Below the pieces are notes generated by a model. That model was not told where the DNA came from and ran no database searches. It saw only the letters and a list, made by a program, of their open reading frames with translations. Below, in pieces: positions 54,360-61,835 of a stretch of DNA of 64,000 bases (position 1 is the first letter of the stretch; every line of letters begins with the position of its first letter). Origin of the DNA: Pullulanibacillus sp. KACC 23026 (lineage in GTDB: Bacteria > Bacillota > Bacilli > Bacillales > Sporolactobacillaceae); contig NZ_CP119107.1 in NCBI RefSeq assembly GCF_029094525.1, positions 1,116,001-1,180,000 of the forward strand. The letters run 5' to 3'. Made by a program: the position numbers and the translations under genes.

Positions 54360-55652
54360 ATGAAGTGGCGTGATTGGGATATAAATTTGAAGGTGCGTTT
54401 ACTGGGGGAAGGCGCTAATAACCTATTGTTTTGGATGTTCTTTCCTTTTATGGCGATCTATTTTTCACAATCATTCGGGAAGGAAATGGCGGGGTTACTG
54501 CTTGTCGCCACCCAATTCATTAGTGTGGTATTAGGGCTCGTCGGCGGTTATTGTGCGGATCACTTTGGACGTAAGCGGATGATGGTACTTTCTACCTTGG
54601 GTCAGGGGATTACCTTTATCTTTTTTGCGCTTGCTAATTCGCCTTGGTATTCCTCTCCTGTTCTTACCTTCATAAGTTTTACTGTGTTAGGCCTATGTGG
54701 GAATTTTTATTGGCCGGCAAGCCACGCTATGGTGGCAGATGTTGTGGATGCGAAACACCGGAATCATATTTTTGCCGTTTTCTATACATCCATTAATATC
54801 TCGGTTGTCTTAGGACCAATTATAGGCGGGTTTCTCTTCTTCAGTGCTCGTTTTGCCCTGTTGGCGGCTTGTGTGTTAACATCCTTTGCCGTCGCAGCGG
54901 TTCTTCAGCTGTTCGTTCATGAAACAGCACCTGTCAGAAAAAAAGTCGTGGCAGAGGAGACTGCCAAATGGACGCGCTACGTCTTGAACCAACTGTCGGA
55001 TTATAAAGTCATTGCCAAGGATCGCTTGTTTCTCTTGTTCATTTTGGCGGGCGTGTTAGTTGCCCAAACATTTATGCAACTCGATTTATTAATTGCTGTA
55101 TACGCAAACGACAAAGTACCGACTCAGACCATTATTCATTTAGGAAATTGGTCACTTCAAGCGGGCGGTTCAAAGATCTTTAGCTGGCTCGTCTCAGAAA
55201 ATGGTTTCCTTGTTGCCCTTCTGACCGTACTGATGACGAAGTGGATGGGAAGATACAAGGAGCGGTCTGTGTTCATTGGTTCTTGTCTTTTTTACGGAGT
55301 ATCCATGCTTGTAATGAGTGTCTCGGTTAATATCTGGATTTTATTTCTTTCCATTGTTCTCTTTACCTCAGCAGAGTTAATGGTCGTAGGGATTCAAGAA
55401 GGGTTTGTCTCGAAGCTTGCTCCTGAAAACATGCGTGGTCAGTACTTTGCCGCTTCAAGTCTTCGTTTTACAATTGGAAGAATGATTGCCCCTATGTCAA
55501 TCCCGTTGACAGTTTGGATGGGGTATTCCTGGACATTTGTGATCCTGGCTTTGCTTGCATTTCTAGGAGCAGGGTTCTATGCGGCGATGTTCTATCAGAA
55601 AGAGAAGTTAGAAGTTCAGGAGGAGATCCAAATCAAGAGTGTTTTGGACTAG
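54360..55652 (+). CDS. MFS transporter (multidrug efflux-like)
   Basis: 430-residue major facilitator with about 12 hydrophobic segments. The loop 2-3 motif is GGYCADHFGRKRMMVLST near residue 63, and an antiporter-like motif with ISVVLGPIIGGFLFF is near 148. The best parallel is the YttB/MdtH-like drug efflux group. ATG 54360 is chosen because AGGAGGG lies 8-9 bases upstream; the frame extends to TTG 54288 without a ribosome site. A central cytoplasmic loop separates the two six-helix halves near residue 200. Substrate unknown. An IS110 element lies 300 bp downstream. Confidence 0.88.
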   Translation: MKWRDWDINLKVRLLGEGANNLLFWMFFPFMAIYFSQSFGKEMAGLLLVATQFISVVLGLVGGYCADHFGRKRMMVLSTLGQGITFIFFALANSPWYSSPVLTFISFTVLGLCGNFYWPASHAMVADVVDAKHRNHIFAVFYTSINISVVLGPIIGGFLFFSARFALLAACVLTSFAVAAVLQLFVHETAPVRKKVVAEETAKWTRYVLNQLSDYKVIAKDRLFLLFILAGVLVAQTFMQLDLLIAVYANDKVPTQTIIHLGNWSLQAGGSKIFSWLVSENGFLVALLTVLMTKWMGRYKERSVFIGSCLFYGVSMLVMSVSVNIWILFLSIVLFTSAELMVVGIQEGFVSKLAPENMRGQYFAASSLRFTIGRMIAPMSIPLTVWMGYSWTFVILALLAFLGAGFYAAMFYQKEKLEVQEEIQIKSVLD

Positions 55653-55956
55653 ATCCAGGCGCTCCCTTGAAAGAGAATGATCGAATAGAAATAAAAAACA
55701 TCCATGATCTTTCGCTCTCAACCCAAGAATGAAAATAGAGTACCCACCCCATAATGTAGATACCACAGACAGTGAGTATATAACGTGCTCTTTAATGGTG
55801 GTTCTACCCTGTATAAAAAACTGTTGGAATGAATTTGGTGAACAACCCATTGTTAGCTCTCTATTTGTCTTACTAAGAGATGACTACGAACAGAAAAATG
55901 TCTAACTTCAAATTCATTCCACTGTTTGTGGAATAAAAACATGAAGGTGGTTTGAA
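55653..55956. other. Gap between MFS gene and IS110 transposase
   Basis: No gene. A small perfect hairpin ATTCCAC-TGTT-GTGGAAT (one extra base) lies near 55916-55934, just upstream of the transposase start, and is likely part of the insertion sequence. Confidence 0.5.
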
Positions 55957-57170
55957 GTGGAAACGTTGTACAAACGTTGCGCAGGCTTGGATGTTCATTC
56001 AGAAACGATTGTGGCATGTGTCTTAATGGGGGAATCAGAAACAGATCTAATGAAGGAAACGGAAACTTTCCCTACTTTAACCAAAGATCTCTTTCGTCTT
56101 CTAAAGTGGTTAGAGGAAAAAGAGGTCACCCATATAGCGATGGAAAGTACAGGCATTTATTGGAAGCCGGTTTATAACATCTTAGAGGATTTCTTCGATA
56201 TTACGTTGGCGAATGCCCAAAGGATTAAAAATGTTCCTGGTAGAAAGACGGATGTGTCAGATGCAGAGTGGATCGCCAAATTATTAAGACATGGTTTAAT
56301 TGAAAAAAGTTTTGTGCCTCCCGAGGATTTTCGAAATCTTCGTGACTTGACTCGTCTTCGCAAAAAGTGGGTGGGTCAGATGACGTCAGAAAAAAATCGG
56401 ATTCAAAAGGTTCTAGAGGCTTCGAATATTAAACTAGCTACCGTTATTTCAGATGTATTTGGCGTTTCAGGAAGAAAGCTTTTAGAACAACTTATGGATA
56501 ATGGGTACATTGATCAAGAAGAAGTTGGTCAAAAGATTCATGGGAAAATGGCACATAAAAAGCAAATGATAGCCGATTCACTGTTTGGAACATTAAACGA
56601 ACATCAACTCTTTCTTATTAAACAATCTTGGATGCATATTATTTACCTTGAAGAGTTAATATCGGCTATCGCAAAGAGAATGGATGACATTTTGAAGGAC
56701 TATCAAGAAGAAGTGCAATTGCTTATGACCATGCCCGGTATTAAAAAAGAGACCGCAGCCATTATCATCGCTGAAATAGGAGTGGATATGGGACAATTCC
56801 CTACTTCCAAACACCTTGCCTCATGGGCAGGTTTATCTCCTGGTAATCATGAAAGTGCGGGAAAACGAAAAAGTACAAAGACAGTCAAAGGGAATCCTCA
56901 TATTAAATCTGCTTTATGTGAAGCTGCGTGGGCTGTTTCAAGAAGTCGAAATAAAAGGTTGTCCATTAAGTATTGGTCGCTAGCTGCAAGAAGAGGAAAG
57001 AAAAAAGCACTCGTTGCCATCGGACACCGAATGCTTACCATTGTCTATCACATGCTTCAGAACAAAGAACCCTATCACGAGTCCACAGCAAATTAGCATT
57101 ATAGACAATTAATAAGAAAGTTATTCGAGAAACCTAAAATTTAGGTAGCTCTGCTTTCCTATTGTCAAAA
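55870..57170 (+). mobile_element. IS110-family insertion sequence (limits approximate)
   Basis: One intact transposase gene flanked by about 90 bp upstream and 75 bp downstream that probably belong to the element. IS110 elements usually lack terminal inverted repeats and target duplications, so the exact ends cannot be set from a single copy. The non-coding flank is where these elements encode a bridge RNA. Confidence 0.6.
55957..57096 (+). CDS. IS110-family transposase (DEDD)
   Basis: 379-residue IS110 recombinase. The N-terminal RuvC-like DEDD domain shows Asp in AGLDVHSE (residue 11-12), Glu in AMESTG near 61, and the last pair in GRKTDVSDAEW near 98. The C-terminal Tnp20 domain includes MTMPGIKKETAAIIIAEIG near 256 and SWAGLSPGNHESAGKRKS with the conserved catalytic Ser region near 290-300. 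GTG 55957 follows AAGGTGG. The frame is complete, so the element may be active. Downstream is a 135-bp AT-rich flank, then a terminator. Confidence 0.94.
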   Translation: METLYKRCAGLDVHSETIVACVLMGESETDLMKETETFPTLTKDLFRLLKWLEEKEVTHIAMESTGIYWKPVYNILEDFFDITLANAQRIKNVPGRKTDVSDAEWIAKLLRHGLIEKSFVPPEDFRNLRDLTRLRKKWVGQMTSEKNRIQKVLEASNIKLATVISDVFGVSGRKLLEQLMDNGYIDQEEVGQKIHGKMAHKKQMIADSLFGTLNEHQLFLIKQSWMHIIYLEELISAIAKRMDDILKDYQEEVQLLMTMPGIKKETAAIIIAEIGVDMGQFPTSKHLASWAGLSPGNHESAGKRKSTKTVKGNPHIKSALCEAAWAVSRSRNKRLSIKYWSLAARRGKKKALVAIGHRMLTIVYHMLQNKEPYHESTAN

Positions 57171-57231
57171 TTAAGTTAGATATAGGATAGCCAATTCAAG
57201 TGTGGATTAAACCCAGTGATTATTTTCACAG

Positions 57232-57261
57232 AAAAAGAGTGCCAGTTGGCGCTCTTTTTTT
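57232..57261. terminator. Bidirectional terminator, IS110 side and SGNH hydrolase
   Basis: AAAAAGAGTGCC and GGCGCTCTTTTT with a 4-base loop; A/T runs on both sides. Confidence 0.88.
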
Positions 57262-57267
57262 CGGCTA

Positions 57268-57915
57268 TTAATGGGTGTTTAATAAGGCATCAGTCATCAC
57301 TTGATAGCCTTCACTGTTAGGGTGGACATCGTTTCTTGAGAGGAGATAGGGTGTACGTCCTTGAAAGGCGTGATAGATGTCTACAATTTTTACACCATAT
57401 GCTTGAAGCTGTTCAAGTGCTCTGTTATAGGCTCGTATCCCTTCCTCTGCTTCTGGCTGAGAGGGGAAGGGATTATACATATTAAATAAATAAACCTGCC
57501 CTTGATTGTGTTTGGATTTCTGAAGGTCGAGAATCTGTTGAATCATTCGGCCATTATTTGATAGGGCTTGCTGGATAGCAGCAGGAATCAGTCTTATATC
57601 CTTTGTCTTAAGAAATTGTTCGCCGGCCTGAATCAAATCATTTCCGCCTGAAGTGATGGTGATAATCGGTGAATCGGCTAGTAAATAAGTGATCCCTGGA
57701 TTGAAGGTAAAGGAGAGAATTTCACCCGATGTGGCACCAATACGTGCAAACTTATGAGGTAAGACTGGGTGAGCGCCGAGATAACCTAATTCTGTGGCAT
57801 AGCGTTCAACAAATCCCGGAGCAAATAATCCTGATCCCTTTCCAACTGTTAATGAATCACCAATGGCTGTATACATAATTGGGAGCGAAGGGTTTGGATA
57901 GGGAAGGCGTGACAT
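57268..57915 (-). CDS. SGNH/GDSL hydrolase (lysophospholipase L1-like)
   Basis: 215-residue SGNH esterase of the TesA/YpmR type. Ser lies in AIGDSLTVGKGSG near residue 20, Gly in RIGATSGEIL near 60, Asn in TSGGNDLIQAG near 92, and the Asp/His pair in RNDVHPNSEGYQ near 197-200, so all four blocks are intact. No obvious signal peptide on this start; ATG 57915 follows AAGGGGAG. It is 90 bp downstream of a membrane-protein gene in the same direction, an arrangement like B. subtilis ypmR-ypmS. Likely substrate is a lysolipid or a small ester. Confidence 0.87.
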   Translation of the reverse strand: MSRLPYPNPSLPIMYTAIGDSLTVGKGSGLFAPGFVERYATELGYLGAHPVLPHKFARIGATSGEILSFTFNPGITYLLADSPIITITSGGNDLIQAGEQFLKTKDIRLIPAAIQQALSNNGRMIQQILDLQKSKHNQGQVYLFNMYNPFPSQPEAEEGIRAYNRALEQLQAYGVKIVDIYHAFQGRTPYLLSRNDVHPNSEGYQVMTDALLNTH

Positions 57916-58004
57916 GAGAAAATCTCCCCTTTTAGAAGTCTGCTTTACAGTATTCTATTCATACCGTGAGAAGACGTTCTATAATTGGGAGATTCATCTA
58001 TTTT

Positions 58005-58496
58005 TTACTTGTCATTGTCCCATAGAATGCTCCATTTAGATTGATTTTTTTTATCGCGTGCAAGAAAAAGCTGACTGGTAAGTGTTTCGTCACCAAATTG
58101 ACTATCAAAGCTTTGAGCGACTGTGACTTCATAGACATTGTCATAAGTTTTGGAGGAGTTGGAAGGATGCCATGCCGATAAATGGCGGATATGTTCGATT
58201 TTATATGAAAAAGATTGCGCTTTGAAATCATTTAAATAGATCTGTGATTTAGTCTCAACATAAGTGGATTGTTTCATTTGTGCTTTCATGTCCGAATGAA
58301 GCATTTCCCATGACGATCCATAATCTCCTGATTGTTCATAATACATAAAAGTGCGTGTTACTGAGCGGATCAGATAATGGCGTGAATACAAAAAGTAGGT
58401 GAGGCAAAGACCTAATATGAGCAAGACAAGAAGACTGATCAGAATTTTTTTCGGAGATGTGGTTGTTTTTTTTCTCTTCAATTTCAAGCTGTCCAC
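58005..58496 (-). CDS. Hypothetical single-pass membrane protein
   Basis: 163 residues: a Lys-rich cytoplasmic N-terminus, one membrane helix (residues about 18-40, KILISLLVLLILGLCLTYFL) and an extracytoplasmic domain of about 120 residues with mixed helix and strand (SWEMLHSDMKAQMKQ, VYEVTVAQSFDSQFGDETLT, WSILWDNDK). The outer part resembles NTF2-like domains found in other Bacillus membrane proteins, but this is only a fold impression. ATG 58496 follows AGGGGGTGG. The gene precedes the SGNH hydrolase in the same direction and may form an operon with it. Confidence 0.78.
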   Translation of the reverse strand: MDSLKLKRKKTTTSPKKILISLLVLLILGLCLTYFLYSRHYLIRSVTRTFMYYEQSGDYGSSWEMLHSDMKAQMKQSTYVETKSQIYLNDFKAQSFSYKIEHIRHLSAWHPSNSSKTYDNVYEVTVAQSFDSQFGDETLTSQLFLARDKKNQSKWSILWDNDK

Positions 58497-58546
58497 CCCC
58501 TCGGTAAACTATATGAAATAGAAAGGGGGGACATACCACTATAATA

Positions 58547-58583
58547 AAAGAGCGACTCCCTTGTTAAAAGAGAATCGCTCTAT
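58547..58583 (-). terminator. Terminator of acsA
   Basis: On the minus strand AGAGCGATTCTC pairs with GAGTCGCTCT and runs into TTTTATT, 22 bp after the acsA stop. Confidence 0.85.
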
Positions 58584-58604
58584 TGGTAAGAAAAAGGAGA
58601 ACCT

Positions 58605-60560
58605 TTAATCTTCCTTATACATGGCCTTGAGTTCTTCAACAACAGAAGGGTCAGCAAGAGTTGTGGTGTCTCCTAAAACGCGACCTTCCGCAATGTCTCG
58701 GAGCAAGCGCCGCATAATTTTGGCACTGCGTGTTTTCGGGAGCTCCGCCGTATAATGAATTTCTTCAGGACGCGCCATCTTCCCAATCTCTTCAGATACT
58801 TTTTCTTTTAGTTCTTTTGTTAAAGCGTCAGATGGTTCAACGCCTTCTTTTAGGGTAACAAATGCTGAGATCGCTTGGCCCTTGAGCGCATCAGACCGGC
58901 CAATAACTGCAGCCTCTGCAACGGCCGGATGCCCAACGAGCGCCGATTCAACTTCAGCGGTTCCGATTCGATGACCGGAGACATTAATGACGTCATCTAA
59001 ACGGCCAAGAATCCAAATATAGCCGTCTTTATCGCGGTGGGCGCCGTCTCCTGGAAGGTACCAGTCAGGGAATTTACCGAAATACGTGTTTTTGAAGCGT
59101 TCATCATCGCCCCAAACGGTCCGAAGCATGGACGGCCATGGATGTTTAATCACTAATGTCCCGCCTGCGTCATATCCGACTGACTTTCCGTCATCATCGA
59201 CTACATCTACAATGATTCCTGGAGTCGGAAGCGTAGCGGAGCCAGGTTTGGTTTCAGTAATACCAGGAAGCGGTGCAATCATTGCGCAGCCAGTTTCTGT
59301 TTGCCACCAAGTATCGACAATTGGACATTTTTCATGACCAACGTATTTATGGAACCACATCCAGGCTTCAGGATTAATCGGTTCGCCAACGGTTCCCAGC
59401 AAGCGCAGTGTGCTTAAATCTTTTCCTTCTAAATGTTGCGGACCCCATTTCATAAACATACGGATAGAGGTTGGGGCTGTGTAGAAGGTCGTGACGCCAT
59501 ATTTCTCAATGATGTCCCAGAAGCGGGAGCGGTTCGGGTAGTCCGGAGCCCCTTCATACATGACAACCGTTGCGCCTGCAGATAATGGACCATAGACGAG
59601 GTAAGTATGGCCGGTTACCCAGCCGATATCAGCGGTACAGAAGAAGATATCTTCGTCTTTTATATCAAATACACTTCTCATCGAGTGGTTGACGCCGACC
59701 AGATAGCCGCCGGTTGTATGAACAATGCCCTTTGGTTTGCCTGTAGTACCGGATGTATAAAGAAGGTAGAGGATGTCCTCACTATCCATGACCTCAGCCT
59801 CAAGAGGTGCTTGGGATACGTTCTTGATTTCGTCTTCCCAGAAAAGATCGCGGCCTTCTTTCATCGTGATGGTAGCTTCCTCACCGACGGCTTTGACAAC
59901 AAGAACCGTTTGAACGCTGCTGCCTTCAACGGCTTCATCCGCAAATTCTTTGAGTGGAACTTGTTTGCCTCTTCGCAAACTAGCGTCAGAAGTGACAAGG
60001 AGCTTCGCCTCAGCATCATCAATGCGGTCCCGAAGAGATTTTGCGGAAAAACCGCCGAAGACAACCGTATGAATGGCTCCGATCTTCGCACAAGCGAGCA
60101 ATGTAATCGCAAGTTCGGGGATCATTGGCAGATAAACGGCAACACGGTCTCCTTTAGCCACTCCCAGGTTCTTGAGCATTCTTGCGGCTTTGTCAACTTC
60201 ACGACCAAGCATATCGTACGTATAAATTTTTTGATTGCCACGTTCACCTTCCCAAATAATGGCGGCTTTATTTTTTCTAAGTGGGTTCTCTCGGTGACGG
60301 TCGACGCAGTTATACGTTGCATTTAATTTTCCATCAACAAACCATTTGGCGTGGGGAGGATGCCATTCTAATGCTTCTGTATAAGGTTTAAACCAGGTGA
60401 TTTCTTTTGCTTGTTCTTCCCAATAACCCACAGGATCTGTGGCGGCTTTTTCATAAATGGCGGGATTATTAAAGTTAGCGCTTTCAGAAAATTCGACAGA
60501 GGGTTTGAACTTTCGATTTTCTTTTAGTAGTGTGTCTAAATGATTATTTTCAGTAACCAA
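58605..60560 (-). CDS. acsA: Acetyl-CoA synthetase (AMP-forming)
   Basis: 651-residue enzyme that activates acetate to acetyl-CoA via acetyl-AMP. Adenylation motifs are present: [19 protein letters not shown] near residue 262, the acetate-pocket Trp in [11 protein letters not shown] near 412, [12 protein letters not shown] near 500, and the hinge [16 protein letters not shown] near 520. The acetylation-site motif near the C-terminus is [11 protein letters not shown], with Ala where Gly is usual. TTG 60560 is chosen because GAGGTGG lies 5 bases upstream; TTG 60578 precedes that site. No acuABC genes are adjacent. An inverted repeat TAATGA/TCATTA sits at 60581-60597 in the promoter. Confidence 0.95.
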   Translation of the reverse strand: MVTENNHLDTLLKENRKFKPSVEFSESANFNNPAIYEKAATDPVGYWEEQAKEITWFKPYTEALEWHPPHAKWFVDGKLNATYNCVDRHRENPLRKNKAAIIWEGERGNQKIYTYDMLGREVDKAARMLKNLGVAKGDRVAVYLPMIPELAITLLACAKIGAIHTVVFGGFSAKSLRDRIDDAEAKLLVTSDASLRRGKQVPLKEFADEAVEGSSVQTVLVVKAVGEEATITMKEGRDLFWEDEIKNVSQAPLEAEVMDSEDILYLLYTSGTTGKPKGIVHTTGGYLVGVNHSMRSVFDIKDEDIFFCTADIGWVTGHTYLVYGPLSAGATVVMYEGAPDYPNRSRFWDIIEKYGVTTFYTAPTSIRMFMKWGPQHLEGKDLSTLRLLGTVGEPINPEAWMWFHKYVGHEKCPIVDTWWQTETGCAMIAPLPGITETKPGSATLPTPGIIVDVVDDDGKSVGYDAGGTLVIKHPWPSMLRTVWGDDERFKNTYFGKFPDWYLPGDGAHRDKDGYIWILGRLDDVINVSGHRIGTAEVESALVGHPAVAEAAVIGRSDALKGQAISAFVTLKEGVEPSDALTKELKEKVSEEIGKMARPEEIHYTAELPKTRSAKIMRRLLRDIAEGRVLGDTTTLADPSVVEELKAMYKED

Positions 60561-60580
60561 GGAATCCACCTCTTTCAAAA

Positions 60581-60597
60581 TAATGACTCATTCATTA
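60581..60597. promoter_or_regulatory. Candidate operator upstream of acsA
   Basis: TAATGA-CTCAT-TCATTA, a perfect 6-bp inverted repeat. It contains TGAATGA on the minus strand, a FadR half-site, but the spacing differs from a full FadR box. Binding by FadR or another regulator is speculative. Confidence 0.35.
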
Positions 60598-60767
60598 TCT
60601 GATAATTTACAATACATATCATAATTCAAATATATAGTAATTATATAAAAATATGAACTGTTTTGCATCATATTAATGTTGAGTTATTCTATTAAACACG
60701 ATTCGAACGATGTAATTACTAGATTTAAGGAGTGAAAAATGCTTAAGGAGAAAGCCGTTTGTTCAAT

Positions 60768-60802
60768 AAAAAGCAGCCCCCTGCTAGTAGGGAACTGCTT
60801 TG
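60768..60802 (-). terminator. Terminator after CotF-like genes
   Basis: AAAGCAG and CTGCTTT close a stem with inner CCT/AGG pairs. It is followed by A/T on the minus strand. Confidence 0.75.
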
Positions 60803-60811
60803 GGAAACCTA

Positions 60812-61147
60812 TTATTGAATGGTGCCGCCGCTTGGAAATTGTTGCTGGGCATATTGCTGAAATTGTTGATAGGTTTGTTGCAGTTTTTGACTGTCTTCTG
60901 CTTCAAGGCCATACCAGCCTTTTTTAAACATCAGGTTATATAGATCGCGCTGGCATTGTTCGGTTTCTTGATAGATGGAAAAAACCTCTTGGTAAAGATC
61001 TTGATGGCTCATTTCGTGAAGGGCAGTGGCATATGCATAAGTAAGATATTTTTCCGTCATCAGGCAGTCATTTAGAAAATCCCGGTCATTCATTTGCGGT
61101 GTTTTGGGTACTTGGGTTTCTGGATTTTTAATTTTAGTGCCAGGCAT
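60812..61147 (-). CDS. Spore coat protein, CotF family
   Basis: 111-residue Coat_F-domain protein: a helical pair with NDRDFLNDCLMTEKYLTYAYA and QCQRDLYNLMFKKGWYGLEA, and a Gln-rich end (QQTYQQFQQYAQQQFP). CotF-like proteins belong to the spore coat and are made late in the mother cell. The ATG overlaps the stop of the upstream coat gene by one base (TAATG), indicating translational coupling. It closely matches the small YhcQ/YgzC-type CotF relatives in Bacillales. Mother-cell-specific expression is assumed, but no SigK site was identified. Confidence 0.88.
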   Translation of the reverse strand: MPGTKIKNPETQVPKTPQMNDRDFLNDCLMTEKYLTYAYATALHEMSHQDLYQEVFSIYQETEQCQRDLYNLMFKKGWYGLEAEDSQKLQQTYQQFQQYAQQQFPSGGTIQ

Positions 61148-61455
61148 TAGTGCATTCCTCCCATTTGAGGTTGGTTGTTTTGTGTTGACTGGCTCATCTG
61201 GGCAGTTTGGGCGCCAGCAGACATTTCTTTTTGAAGATGATTAAGGAGACGTTGGTAATGGCGCTCATGGGAGGTCACCATTTTTTGAATGGCTTGTTTG
61301 ACCTCTTGATCCTGACATTGCTGAGCAAAAAAGTTAGCTTTTTTTACTGTCAGCAAATTCCATGAGAGCATATCTTCAATGTAAAGGTGGTCTTTGACCG
61401 TGATAGCGGAAGGGGGTTGCATCATCTGTCCCTGGTTCATCATTTGTTGTGGCAT
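61147..61455 (-). CDS. CotF-related spore coat protein, Met/Gln-rich N-terminus
   Basis: 102-residue coat-like protein. The Met/Gln-rich start (MPQQMMNQGQMMQPPSAIT) leads to a helical hairpin (DHLYIEDMLSWNLLTVKKAN, QDQEVKQAIQKMVTSHERHY) typical of CotF/YhcQ partners, then a Ser/Gln/Met tail. ATG 61455 follows AAGGAGG; the frame extends upstream to 61548 without a ribosome site. It is the first gene of a two-gene coat operon. Found together, the two probably form a heteromeric coat component. Confidence 0.85.
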   Translation of the reverse strand: MPQQMMNQGQMMQPPSAITVKDHLYIEDMLSWNLLTVKKANFFAQQCQDQEVKQAIQKMVTSHERHYQRLLNHLQKEMSAGAQTAQMSQSTQNNQPQMGGMH

Positions 61456-61835
61456 GAAAGTAGCCTCCTTTAGCGAGTAAAATATCGGCGGTTCGAAAAC
61501 AGATGCGTTTTCTCCTTTAATGTACCCGGGAGTTTTGTCGTTATTCACGGGAGTCGAACTGTCGTGACCGTCCTTCTTGCTAAATGAGAAAGAGGAGAGG
61601 AGGAGAGCGGTTCCTTTGAATGAAAGTGAAAGTGCTGCTGTTTTTTTTGAAGAGAAGCGGAAGTTCAGACACGTGAGATGAAACGGGAGAACCGTCCCCG
61701 CGTTTCAAATGCAACGCTTACATAAAAATAATTGCGAAGATTTGAAAGATATATTATAGTGGGGGTGTGGTTATTTTTTTATTTAAAAAATGAATGAGTA
61801 TTCATTCAAGATTTCTTTGAGGAGGTTTTAGCCGG
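61456..61835. other. Divergent control region between coat genes and fadN
   Basis: About 380 bp without a gene. It holds an imperfect hairpin at 61678-61706 with GAACCGTCCC in its loop region (a match to the motif near 13135), and the FadR box at 61791. Confidence 0.6.
61791..61808. promoter_or_regulatory. FadR operator upstream of fadN
   Basis: TGAATGAGTATTCATTCA matches the Bacillus FadR consensus TGAATGA-N4-TCATTCA exactly. It lies 28 bp before the fadN start, so long-chain acyl-CoA should induce the gene by releasing FadR. Confidence 0.92.

Noticed and set aside
59607-60326. 239-codon + strand frame opposite acsA
   Set aside because: It lies wholly inside the well-supported acsA coding sequence on the other strand and resembles no protein.
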